Shown here piece after piece: positions 1 through 9,660 of a stretch of DNA of 64,000 bases. Numbering within the stretch: position 1 is the first letter of the stretch; every line of letters starts with the position of its first letter. Position numbers and translations under genes: made by a program. Source of the stretch: Sphaerisporangium sp040649355 (GTDB taxonomy: Bacteria; Actinomycetota; Actinomycetes; Streptosporangiales; Streptosporangiaceae). The notes beneath the pieces are model-generated. The model did no database searches, was not told where the DNA came from, and saw nothing but the letters and a program-made list of their open reading frames with translations. The stretch is taken from contig NZ_JBICTU010000017.1 of the NCBI RefSeq assembly GCF_043197795.1, positions 124,001 through 188,000 of the forward strand, given 5' to 3'.

Positions 1-558
1 GAGGCGGTCCAGCTCACCAGCACCTCCAGCGTGTCCCACCAGTTGACCGCGCTCCAGCGCAAGGGCTATCTCCGCCGTGACCCGCACCGTCCCCGCGCGC
101 TGGAGGTCCGCCTGCCCGGCGAGCCCGCCCTCTGGGTCGACCCCGTCGCCCCGGGCGGTGAGGAGCCTCTGGTGAGCCGGCCGACGGCCACGTTCGTCCC
201 CCTGGTCGGTCGCATCGCCGCCGGTGGTCCCATCCTGGCCGAGGAGCGGGTCGAGGACGTCTTCGCCCTTCCCAAGCAGCTCGTGGGCGAGGGCACGCTG
301 TTCCTGCTCCAGGTCGCCGGTGACTCCATGATCGACGCGGCGATCGCCGACGGCGACTGGGTCGTCGTGCGCCAGCAGCCGGTGGCCGACAACGGCGACA
401 TCGTCGCGGCGATGATCGACAACGAGGCCACGGTGAAGACCTTCAAGCGCAAGGACGGCCACGTCTGGCTGGTCCCGCACAACGCCAACTACGACCCGAT
501 CCCGGGTGACGAGGCCACCGTCCTCGGCAAGGTCGTGGCGGTCCTGCGCAAGCTCTGA
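1..558 (+). CDS. lexA: LexA SOS repressor (5' end outside window)
   Basis: The open frame runs in from base 1, so the start is missing; 185 residues are visible. The first part, with the segment TSTSSVSHQLTALQRKGYL, is the end of the winged-helix DNA-binding domain. The rest is the S24 autoprotease: an Ala-Gly cleavage site in GRIAAGGP, the catalytic serine in AGDSMID, and the general-base lysine in EATVKTFKR. LexA represses SOS genes and cleaves itself when stimulated by RecA-ssDNA. All catalytic residues are present. A strong terminator follows the stop codon. The identification is secure; only the N-terminus cannot be judged. Confidence 0.96.
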   Translation, partial: EAVQLTSTSSVSHQLTALQRKGYLRRDPHRPRALEVRLPGEPALWVDPVAPGGEEPLVSRPTATFVPLVGRIAAGGPILAEERVEDVFALPKQLVGEGTLFLLQVAGDSMIDAAIADGDWVVVRQQPVADNGDIVAAMIDNEATVKTFKRKDGHVWLVPHNANYDPIPGDEATVLGKVVAVLRKL

Positions 559-581
559 CCTCACCCGCCGACCCGGCAAAC

Positions 582-636
582 GCACGACCCCCGCCTGAGC
601 GCCCACCCTGGGTGAGCGCTCAGGCGGTCGTGCTTT
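582..636. terminator. Bidirectional intrinsic terminator between lexA and leuS
   Basis: GCACGACC and CGCCTGAGCGC on the left arm pair with GCGCTCAGGCG and GGTCGTGC on the right arm, giving a stem of about 18 bp around a roughly 12-nt loop. TTT follows on the plus strand, and GTTTG follows when read on the minus strand. It lies between the convergent ends of lexA and leuS and can serve both. Confidence 0.85.
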
Positions 637-698
637 CAGGACGCGACCATGACCGGCGTCGTTCCGGCCGGGCCACGAAATCTCCCGGCGAGAGGACG

Positions 699-727
699 GA
701 AGCCGCCGACGACGCGGCAGCGGCTTC
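699..727 (-). terminator. Weak hairpin just after the leuS stop
   Basis: GAAGCCGC and GCGGCTTC form a perfect 8-bp stem 12 nt beyond the leuS stop. There is no U tract, so it may be an RNA 3'-end stabiliser rather than a terminator. Confidence 0.3.
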
Positions 728-739
728 TCCCGGTGACGT

Positions 740-3202
<2,463 letters not shown>

Positions 3203-3240
3203 GGCCCATGTCCCTCGGTCGGCTCAGCGCGGATGGCTTG

Positions 3241-3273
3241 ACCAATAAAGAAACCCCCCGTGACCACGAGGGG
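3241..3273 (-). terminator. Attenuator terminator in the leuS leader
   Basis: On the minus strand CCCCTCGT and ACGGGGGG form an 8-bp stem (one G-T pair) with loop GGTC, followed at once by TTTCTTTATT. It lies between the leader peptide and leuS, about 40 nt before the leuS start. A factor-independent terminator in a 5' leader is the signature of transcription attenuation. Confidence 0.8.
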
Positions 3274-3274
3274 C

Positions 3275-3313
3275 AGCCGCATCGACCGGTGTCTCAGCTC
3301 AGTCGACGCGGCC
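3275..3313 (-). promoter_or_regulatory. Leader hairpin overlapping the Leu leader peptide
   Basis: Minus-strand GGCCGCGTCGAC pairs with GTCGATGCGGCT (12 bp, two G-T wobbles). The 5' arm lies inside the leader peptide reading frame just after its Leu codons, and the leader stop codon is in the loop. A ribosome stalled at the Leu codons or stopped at the TGA would change whether this stem forms. The exact antiterminator pairing is not resolved by eye. Confidence 0.6.
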
Positions 3314-3341
3314 CGCTAAGAAGCAGGGTCCTGCCACGCAT
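3294..3341 (-). CDS. Leucine leader peptide of leuS (15 aa)
   Basis: A 15-codon frame reads MRGRTLLLSGPRRLS, then TGA. Codons 6-8 are CTG CTT CTT, three consecutive leucines; CTT is an uncommon codon in this GC-rich genome, which would strengthen ribosome stalling. It sits directly upstream of a hairpin and a terminator ahead of leuS. No Shine-Dalgarno is visible, but TACCCT ends 6 nt before the ATG, the usual -10 spacing of a leaderless actinobacterial mRNA. Leader peptides with leuS attenuators have been predicted comparatively in some Streptomyces, so the arrangement has precedent. Translation is inferred. Confidence 0.7.
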   Translation of the reverse strand: MRGRTLLLSGPRRLS

Positions 3342-3485
3342 AGTTCAAGGGTAGCGCAGCGGGCAATCGGTCTTCGTATCGTTTCCGCGGCACCCCAGGT
3401 GGCCAGGGGAATAAGGTCCCACAGATACCCGAAGGTCATAGATCCGTTGTGACCTCATATGTCCCGTTAGTTTACGCTTTTCGCC

Positions 3486-5273
3486 GTGGTGAACTCGTTT
3501 GAACCGGAGCGCGGCCCGGATCCGGCAGAGGAGGGCCTGCCGATGCAGGACCCTCCGACCGATCCGACAGGCCTGCAGTTCCGCGGGGCTTTCTCCGATT
3601 CTCCTGCGGACACCCCCGCTTCGCATGAGATCATGCCGAGCACCCCCAATCCGGGCATGATGTCGGGAGGTTCGCCAGCAATGGCTCCTGAGCACACCAG
3701 CCGGCCCACGCGGCCTCCGGCATGGCCGGAGAACCCCCCGGCATGGCCGGAGATGCCTCCGCCTCCCCCTCCGCCCCCACCGGCCTCGACGTCGATGTTC
3801 GACCCGGTCCCGTACGGCAGCCGCACCACGACCGACCCCCAGGCGTCCTGGGAGGCCACGCAGCAGTACGCGCCGCTGTACTCGCGGGAGGCGTCCCAGC
3901 AGGCTCCGGTCCAGACGTCGTTCCCCCCGCCGCCACCCCCGTCAGAGCCGCCCTTCGTGCCGCCGCCGGCCGGGCCCCAGCGCTACTCCCCCCAGCCTTC
4001 CGGGCCGCATTCCTACACTCCCTCGCCCACAGGACCGCAGCAGTACGCCCCCTCCTCCACCGGGCCGCAGCCGTCCACCTCCCACTTCACCGGGCCGCAG
4101 CCGTCCGCCTCTCACTTCACCGGGCAGCAGTACGCCCCCGAGGCGCCCCCGCAGCCGTTCCGGCTCCCCGACGACGTGGCGCCCGCACCCGCGCCCGCTT
4201 ACGTCCCGGCCGGCACCGAGACCACCATCCGCGTCTCCGGCACGATGGGCCAGATGGGCCAGACGGGCCAGACGGGGCCCGCGGGCCCGATGGGCGCGGC
4301 GGGGACCATGGCCCCCGAGCATCAGGCGCCCCCCGAGCAGCACGGCCAGCGTCACGCGGTGCCCCAGCAGGAGCACGACCCCTACAAGCCGTTCGTCACC
4401 GCCGGGCAGATCAGCGGCCCGAAGACGCCGCCCCCCGAGCGCCAGCAGGAGCTCTGGAACACCGTCTTCGGCGACAACTACGAGGCCATGGGCGAGGAGC
4501 CGGAGGACACCGGAGGCGGCAGGCGGGCGTGGCTGCTCGCGCTCATCACCTCCGTCGCGGTGGCCCTGGTGGCGGCGCTGGTGTGGGCGTTCCTCGCCGG
4601 CCCGCTGCGCTCGTCGGCCGCCGAGGGCGGGGCGAGCACGCAGGGCTTGGGCGAGAGCACGCCCAAGGCGTCGGCCCCGGGCAAGCAGGCCACCGCCAAG
4701 CCGCAGTCGATCGGCAGGCTGCCGAAGTACACCGGCGAGGCCTCGCCGCGCGCCGGCATCCTCACCGACAAGGCGTCGGCCATCAGTGTGGCCAGGCTCG
4801 GCGGTCCCTGGCGGCTCGACCTGCGCTCCCAGCACGTGCAGGCGACCTACGGCTTCGCGACCCGCCAGTACGTCGCCGCCGGCACCGACTCGGCCGGCAC
4901 CCCGCAGTTCGCCCAGGTGATGACCGGCCCGCTCTCCAGGTCGCTGGCCGCCAAGTACTCCCCGGCCTCGCCCGAGGATCTCACTCCGGTGATCAGTTCG
5001 GTGGCGTTCGCCGCGCGCAACAAGTTCTTCCCCGAGGGCAACAAGGTGGCGAAGACCGCCGAGCAGCGCCTGGCCGTCGGCGGCCGTCCCGCGCGCGTCG
5101 TCGCGTACCAGATCCTCGCGGGCGGCGCCAAGACCACCCTGGTGGTCGGCGCGGTGAGCACCGGGGCCGACCTGCCGGTGATCGTCTACATGTCGGTGCC
5201 GGACAGCAAGAAGGAGCTGCTGCCCGACATCAACACGGTCTTCTCCTCGATCAGGCCCACGACGACCTCCTAG
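3486..5273 (+). CDS. Proline-rich single-pass membrane protein with C-terminal ectodomain
   Basis: A 595-aa protein of unrecognised function. Residues 1-330 are low-complexity and rich in Pro, Gln, Ser and Gly, with poly-Pro runs and a collagen-like stretch (QMGQTGQTGPAGPMGAAG). One transmembrane helix lies at about 345-372. A globular, probably extracellular domain of about 190 residues ends in SKKELLPDINTVFSSIRP. The gene at 28677-29804 has the same plan and an almost matching end (DINTVMSSVRAL), so the two are paralogs. The start may be either of two adjacent GTG codons (3486 or 3489). It is divergent from the leuS leader. Export of the C-terminus is inferred from topology. Confidence 0.85.
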   Translation: MVNSFEPERGPDPAEEGLPMQDPPTDPTGLQFRGAFSDSPADTPASHEIMPSTPNPGMMSGGSPAMAPEHTSRPTRPPAWPENPPAWPEMPPPPPPPPPASTSMFDPVPYGSRTTTDPQASWEATQQYAPLYSREASQQAPVQTSFPPPPPPSEPPFVPPPAGPQRYSPQPSGPHSYTPSPTGPQQYAPSSTGPQPSTSHFTGPQPSASHFTGQQYAPEAPPQPFRLPDDVAPAPAPAYVPAGTETTIRVSGTMGQMGQTGQTGPAGPMGAAGTMAPEHQAPPEQHGQRHAVPQQEHDPYKPFVTAGQISGPKTPPPERQQELWNTVFGDNYEAMGEEPEDTGGGRRAWLLALITSVAVALVAALVWAFLAGPLRSSAAEGGASTQGLGESTPKASAPGKQATAKPQSIGRLPKYTGEASPRAGILTDKASAISVARLGGPWRLDLRSQHVQATYGFATRQYVAAGTDSAGTPQFAQVMTGPLSRSLAAKYSPASPEDLTPVISSVAFAARNKFFPEGNKVAKTAEQRLAVGGRPARVVAYQILAGGAKTTLVVGAVSTGADLPVIVYMSVPDSKKELLPDINTVFSSIRPTTTS

Positions 5274-5295
5274 CGCCCCCGGAAGGCGGGGGCGC
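5273..5295. terminator. Bidirectional hairpin between convergent genes
   Basis: GCGCCCCCG and CGGGGGCGC form a perfect 9-bp stem with loop GAAGG, starting at the last base of the TAG stop of the proline-rich gene and ending 9 nt from the P450 stop on the other strand. There is no clear U tract on either side. Confidence 0.55.
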
Positions 5296-5304
5296 GGGGC
5301 GGGG

Positions 5305-6585
5305 TCAGAAGTCGCAGGGCAGGTGCTTGACGCCGTTGATGAAGCTGGAGAACAGCCTCCTCGGCCGTCCCGCCTCGATCCGCGGCACCCGCTGGAGCAG
5401 CTCGCGGAACATCACCGTGATCTCCCGCCTGGCCAGGTGGGCGCCCAGGCAGAAGTGCGGTCCCGGCCCGCCGAACCCCAGGTGCGGGTTGGGGTCGCGG
5501 GTGATGTCGAAGCGGTACGGGTCGGCGAAGACCGCGCGGTCGCGGTTGGCCGACCAGTAGTACAGGACGGTCTTGTCGCCCTTCCTGTAGTGGGTGCCGT
5601 TCAGCTCGAAGTCCCTGGTGACCTTGCGGCGCATGTAGTTGACCGGCGAGGCCAGCCGTACGATCTCCTCGACCGCCCTGGGCGCGTGGCCGTCCACGTC
5701 GGCCAGCCACCGGGCCTTCTCGCCGGGGTTGCGGGTGAGCAGGAGCAGTCCCTGCGAGATGGCGTTGCGCGTGGTCTCGTTTCCCGCGACGACCAGCAGG
5801 ATGAAGAACGAGCCGAGCTCCTGGAGGGTCAGGCGCTCGCCGTCGATGTTGGCGCTGACCAGGGAGGACGTCAGGTCCCCCGTGGGGTTCTCCGTGCGGT
5901 ACGCGGCGAGGTCCTGGACGAGTTGCTGGAGCTCCAGACCGGCGTTGAGCATGGCGGCCACCACGCTGTCCATGTCGCCCCCGGGGACGTACTCGGAGTC
6001 GGAGGCGCCGATGATGATGTTCGAGCGGTCGAAGATGAAGCGGTAGTCCTTCTCCGGGATGCCCATCATGTCGCAGATGATCTTCAAGGGCAGGCGGGCC
6101 GCCACCTCGGTGACGAAGTCGCAGCCCGGCCCGGTCTCCAGCAGGTCGTCGACGATGCGGACGGCCGCGGCCTGGACGTCCTCCTCGAACTTCTGGATCA
6201 TCTTCGGCGTGAAGGCCCGGGACACGATGCGCCTGAGGCGCGCGTGCCGGGGATCGTCCATGTTGATCATCGAACCGAAGTACTCGGCGAACTCCGCGGG
6301 CATGTCCGCGATGTTGGTCGCGCCGCCGTCCCCGGAGCCGAAGACGTCGGGGTTGCGGCTGATCTCGATGATGTCGGCGTGCCTGACGATCGCGTGGTAA
6401 CCCTCGCCCCTCGGCGCGAAGGACAGCTCCGGCTCCTCGAAGAAGACGGGGGTCTCACGGTCGCGGAGCAACTCGAAGGCGTGCTCGCGCTCGGCCATGG
6501 GCCGGGCCCAGAAATCCCAGTCGGACAGGTTGATCTGGTCGTACGAGGTGATCGGCTCGCGTTCCTGAGGCGTCCGCACAGTCAT
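5305..6585 (-). CDS. Cytochrome P450, CYP124/CYP125-like (first of a tandem pair)
   Basis: A 426-aa soluble bacterial P450. The I-helix oxygen-activation motif AGNETT is at 267-272, the K-helix ExxR (EIVR) at 307-310, and the heme-binding loop FGGPGPHFCLG has its cysteine at 379. The INMDDPRHARLRRIVSRAF stretch and the C-terminal SSFINGVKHLP resemble the CYP124/CYP125 group, whose mycobacterial members hydroxylate terminal carbons of methyl-branched lipids or sterol side chains. Redox partners are not encoded nearby. It closely resembles the next gene upstream, suggesting tandem duplication. The substrate is unknown; an aliphatic or isoprenoid chain is inferred from the GMC and acyl-CoA ligase neighbours. 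No good Shine-Dalgarno precedes the ATG. Confidence 0.93.
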   Translation of the reverse strand: MTVRTPQEREPITSYDQINLSDWDFWARPMAEREHAFELLRDRETPVFFEEPELSFAPRGEGYHAIVRHADIIEISRNPDVFGSGDGGATNIADMPAEFAEYFGSMINMDDPRHARLRRIVSRAFTPKMIQKFEEDVQAAAVRIVDDLLETGPGCDFVTEVAARLPLKIICDMMGIPEKDYRFIFDRSNIIIGASDSEYVPGGDMDSVVAAMLNAGLELQQLVQDLAAYRTENPTGDLTSSLVSANIDGERLTLQELGSFFILLVVAGNETTRNAISQGLLLLTRNPGEKARWLADVDGHAPRAVEEIVRLASPVNYMRRKVTRDFELNGTHYRKGDKTVLYYWSANRDRAVFADPYRFDITRDPNPHLGFGGPGPHFCLGAHLARREITVMFRELLQRVPRIEAGRPRRLFSSFINGVKHLPCDF

Positions 6586-6610
6586 GATTCCATGATTGAT
6601 AAAAGCGGTT

Positions 6611-6621
6611 ACTTACGTCAA
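6611..6621 (-). promoter_or_regulatory. TTGACGTAAGT motif upstream of the first P450
   Basis: Minus-strand TTGACGTAAGT lies 25 nt before the P450 start, in the gap between the two P450 genes. The same 11 bases occur before the second P450 and a shorter form before the GMC gene. TTGACG could be a -35 element, with the AT-rich CTTTTATCAAT as the -10 region. A regulator-binding role is equally possible. Confidence 0.5.
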
Positions 6622-6632
6622 ACCCCGGCGGA

Positions 6633-7892
6633 TCAGCTCGTCCGGTAGCCCATGTGCTTGATGCCGTTGATGAAGTTCGACAGCAGGTAGTCGGGCTCGC
6701 CGGTCGAGCGGATCTCCGGCAGGCGGGTGAACAGCTCGCGGAACATGACCGTGACCTCGCGCCTCGCCAGGTGCGCGCCGAGGCAGTAGTGCGGGCCGGG
6801 CCCGCCGAACCCGACGTGCGGGTTCGGGCTGCGGGTGATGTCGAAGACGTCGGGGTCGGTGAACACCGCCTCGTCGCGGTTGGCCGAGTTGTAGAACAGC
6901 AGGACCTTGTCGCCCTTCTTGTACTCCTGCCCGTTCATCTCGTGGTCCTGGGTGAGCGTGCGCCGGAACTGGATGACCGGGGTGGAGTACCTGATGATCT
7001 CCTCGACCGCGCCGGGGATGTGGGTCTCGAAGTCGCCCAGCAGCAACCCGCGCTGCTCGGGGTTGTCGGTCAAGAGCTTCAGGCCGTGCGCGATGGCGTT
7101 GCGGGTGGTCTCGCTGCCCGCGACGACCAGCAGGATGAAGAACGACCCGAGCTCCTGGGAGGTCAGGTGCTCGTCGCCGTTGACCAGCATGCTGGTGAGG
7201 TCCCCCGTGGGGTTCCCGCGCCGCTCGCGGCCGAGCCGCCGGGCCAGGCCGCTGAGCTCGTGTCCCGCGCGCAGCAGCCTCACCAGGCCCTTGGCCACGT
7301 TCCACCGCGTGATGTCGGGCCGGATGCCGGTGTACTCGGCGTCGGCGTTGCCCAGGATGACGTTCGTGCTGCGGAGCACCAGGTCGTGGTGGGCCGGGGG
7401 GATGCCCATCATGTCGCAGATGACCTGCACGGGCAGCCGGGCGGCGATCTGCGTGACGAAGTCTCCCGGACCCTCGGCGACCGCCCTGTCGACGATCTCG
7501 CGTGCCGCCCTGGCGACGTCCTCCTCCATCTTCTTGAGGATCTTCGGAGTGAACGCGCGCGAGACGATCCGCCTGAGCCTGGCGTGCCGGGGATCGTCCA
7601 TGTTGATCATCGAGCCGAAGTAGACCGCCAGCCACCTCGGCATGTCGGGGATGCTGTTGGAGGTGGGCTCACTGCTGAAGACGCCGGCGTTGCGGCTGGC
7701 CTCGCTGACGTCCGCGTGCCGCACCAGGGCGTAGAACCCGGCCCCCGCTCCGATGAACGGGGTGTGGTTCTCCTTGGTGAAGATCGGCCGGTCGAGCTCC
7801 CTGAGCCGCCTGAAGGCCTCCTGCCGCTCCGCCTGGGGCAGCCCCCAGAAGGGGATGTCCGAGAGATCGATGTCAGTCACGCCTGCCGTCAT
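6633..7892 (-). CDS. Cytochrome P450, CYP124/CYP125-like (second of a tandem pair)
   Basis: A 419-aa P450 with AGSETTRN in the I-helix, EEIIR in the K-helix and the heme loop FGGPGPHYCLG. It shares long identical blocks with its downstream neighbour (for example YFGSMINMDDPRHARLRRIV), so the pair arose by duplication and may divide work on related substrates. The ATG at 7892 is chosen because GGAGGTG lies 8 nt upstream; an ATG at 7916 would add eight residues but has no ribosome site. It is downstream of the GMC oxidoreductase gene, with a shared promoter-like motif in the gap. The role in terminal hydroxylation is inferred from family and context. Confidence 0.93.
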   Translation of the reverse strand: MTAGVTDIDLSDIPFWGLPQAERQEAFRRLRELDRPIFTKENHTPFIGAGAGFYALVRHADVSEASRNAGVFSSEPTSNSIPDMPRWLAVYFGSMINMDDPRHARLRRIVSRAFTPKILKKMEEDVARAAREIVDRAVAEGPGDFVTQIAARLPVQVICDMMGIPPAHHDLVLRSTNVILGNADAEYTGIRPDITRWNVAKGLVRLLRAGHELSGLARRLGRERRGNPTGDLTSMLVNGDEHLTSQELGSFFILLVVAGSETTRNAIAHGLKLLTDNPEQRGLLLGDFETHIPGAVEEIIRYSTPVIQFRRTLTQDHEMNGQEYKKGDKVLLFYNSANRDEAVFTDPDVFDITRSPNPHVGFGGPGPHYCLGAHLARREVTVMFRELFTRLPEIRSTGEPDYLLSNFINGIKHMGYRTS

Positions 7893-7932
7893 CGCTGACG
7901 CACCTCCGGGCTCCATGGTTTAGAAAGTGACC

Positions 7933-7943
7933 ACTTACGTCAA
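7933..7943 (-). promoter_or_regulatory. TTGACGTAAGT motif upstream of the second P450
   Basis: An exact copy of the 11-mer before the first P450; its TGA doubles as the GMC stop codon. It is followed by GGTCACTTTCTAAA, so AAGTG..CACTT forms a near-perfect inverted repeat that could be an operator. The predicted transcript start would fall just before the GGAGGTG ribosome site. Confidence 0.5.
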
Positions 7944-9484
7944 GAGGCCTTGATGAGATCCGCCGCCTTCTCCGCGATCATGATGGTAGGGGCGTGGGTG
8001 TGCCCGCGGTTGAGCATCGGCATGACCGAGGTGTCCACCACGCGCAGCCCCGGAACCCCGATGACGCGCAGCGACGGGTCGACCACCGCTTCGTCGTCGA
8101 TGCCCATCTTGCAGGTGCCCGCAGGGTGGTAGAGCGTCTCGCTGTGCTCGCGCACGAACCGGGCCAGCTCCTCGTCGGTCTCGGAGCCGTCGTACGGCTT
8201 CATGGGCCCGCCCGCGTACGGCCGCAGCGCCGAGGTCGCGAACACCTCCTTGGCCCTCTTCAGCCCGGCCACCAGCCGCCGCAGGTCGCCCTCGGCGGTC
8301 AGGTAGCAGGGGTCGACCACCACCTCGCCGTCGTTGAGCGTGATCCGGCCGCGGCTCTCCGGCTGGAGCAGGATCACGCCGATGGTGACGCCGTGCCTTG
8401 AGGGCGGGGTGAGTCCATGGTCGGAGAACGGCACCGGCGCGAAGAGCAGCTCGATGTCGGGGGCGGGCTCCTCGGGGGTGGTCCTGAGGAACGCGACGGC
8501 CTCGCCGATGTTGGAGGTCAGCATCCCGGTGCGGTTCAGCAGGTAGCGCGCGTAGTTGCCGACCGACTCCGCCGAGGCGAGCGTGACGGGCTCGGGGCAC
8601 TCCAGCATGACCGCCGAGGCCAGGTGGTCCATGAGGTTGCGCCCCACCCCGGGCAGCTCGTGCCGGGGTTCGACGCCCGCCGCCCGCAGGTCGTCCGGGT
8701 CGCCGATCCCCGACAGCATGAGCAGGTGCGGCGAGCCGATGGCCCCGGCCGAGAGGATCACCTCCCTGGCCGCCGTCACGCGCCGCCCCTGGTCGTACTC
8801 GACGCCGATGGCCCGGCCGTCCTCGTCGAGCAGCACCCGGCCGACCTGCGCGGCGGTGAGCACGGTGAGGTTGGGGCGGCCCATCGCCGGGCGCAGGTAC
8901 GCGTCGGCGGCGCTCCACCGCCGCCCTCGGTCCTGGGTGACCGGCGTCTGTGAGAACCCCTCGTTGGTGGCGCCGTTGAGCTCCTCCAGCCTGGTGAGCC
9001 CGACCTCCTCGCAGGCACGCAGGAACGCCCGGGTGGTCACGTTGGGGCTGCGCAGCTCGGAGACGTAGACGGGACCGTCCGTGCCGTACACCCCGCCCCG
9101 GTTCGACCCGACCCGCCGCTCGGAGCGCATGAAGTACGGCAGGACCTCGTCGTAGGACCAGCCGGGCAGGTTCCAGCCGTCGTAGTCGGCGCGGACGCCG
9201 CGGACCCACATCTGGGCGTTGATGGAGGAGGAGCCTCCGAGGGTCCTGCCCCGCGGCCAGTACAGCTCGCGCCCGTACATCTCCGCCTGCTTGGCGGTGG
9301 TGAAGTTCCAGTCGTACCGCGTCTTGAACAGCTTGGAGAAGCCCGCGGGCACGCGGATCTCCAGCTTGCGGTCCGCGCCGCCGGCCTCCAGCAGGGCCAC
9401 CCGCACCGAGGGGTCCGCGGAGAGCCGGTTGGCGAGGACACAGCCCGCCGAACCCGCTCCCACGATGACGTAGTCGTATTGCAT
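7940..9484 (-). CDS. GMC-family FAD-dependent alcohol oxidoreductase
   Basis: A 514-aa flavoprotein that oxidises an alcohol to an aldehyde. The N-terminus YDYVIVGAGSAGCVLANRL is the Rossmann ADP-binding motif, with LLEAGG after it. PRGRTLGGSSSINAQMWVRG is the GMC signature 1 and GAIGSPHLLMLSGIG is signature 2. The C-terminal LYHPAGTCKMG and GHTHAPTIMIAEKAADLI carry the active-site histidine region. It resembles choline dehydrogenase and AlkJ-type alcohol dehydrogenases; the physiological alcohol is unknown. CGGAGGAA precedes the ATG. Between two P450s and an acyl-CoA ligase, it plausibly oxidises the P450 product. Family assignment is firm; pathway is inferred. Confidence 0.93.
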   Translation of the reverse strand: MQYDYVIVGAGSAGCVLANRLSADPSVRVALLEAGGADRKLEIRVPAGFSKLFKTRYDWNFTTAKQAEMYGRELYWPRGRTLGGSSSINAQMWVRGVRADYDGWNLPGWSYDEVLPYFMRSERRVGSNRGGVYGTDGPVYVSELRSPNVTTRAFLRACEEVGLTRLEELNGATNEGFSQTPVTQDRGRRWSAADAYLRPAMGRPNLTVLTAAQVGRVLLDEDGRAIGVEYDQGRRVTAAREVILSAGAIGSPHLLMLSGIGDPDDLRAAGVEPRHELPGVGRNLMDHLASAVMLECPEPVTLASAESVGNYARYLLNRTGMLTSNIGEAVAFLRTTPEEPAPDIELLFAPVPFSDHGLTPPSRHGVTIGVILLQPESRGRITLNDGEVVVDPCYLTAEGDLRRLVAGLKRAKEVFATSALRPYAGGPMKPYDGSETDEELARFVREHSETLYHPAGTCKMGIDDEAVVDPSLRVIGVPGLRVVDTSVMPMLNRGHTHAPTIMIAEKAADLIKAS

Positions 9485-9520
9485 TGATTCCTCCGTGGGA
9501 TGCTGAGCAACCTTTCACGT

Positions 9521-9527
9521 ACTTACG
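9521..9527 (-). promoter_or_regulatory. Partial copy of the CGTAAGT motif upstream of the GMC gene
   Basis: Minus-strand GGCGTAAGT lies about 37 nt before the GMC start, in the divergent region shared with the acyl-CoA ligase. Only CGTAAGT matches the copies before the P450s; the flanks differ. Confidence 0.3.
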
Positions 9528-9660
9528 CCCCTTGCGGCCCCACGTCCACGCTCGTTACCGATTAGTAGCTATCGACTGCCAAGATGTCGCAAACACCGGC
9601 ATTGTCGCGGCCTCGGTCTCCCGCCCCGACGGATGTGGCCGGCCCCAGCGAGGAGGAACC

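Noticed and set aside
3241..3341. T-box riboswitch ahead of leuS
   Set aside because: There is no T-box sequence or specifier stem; the leader peptide with terminator explains the region better.
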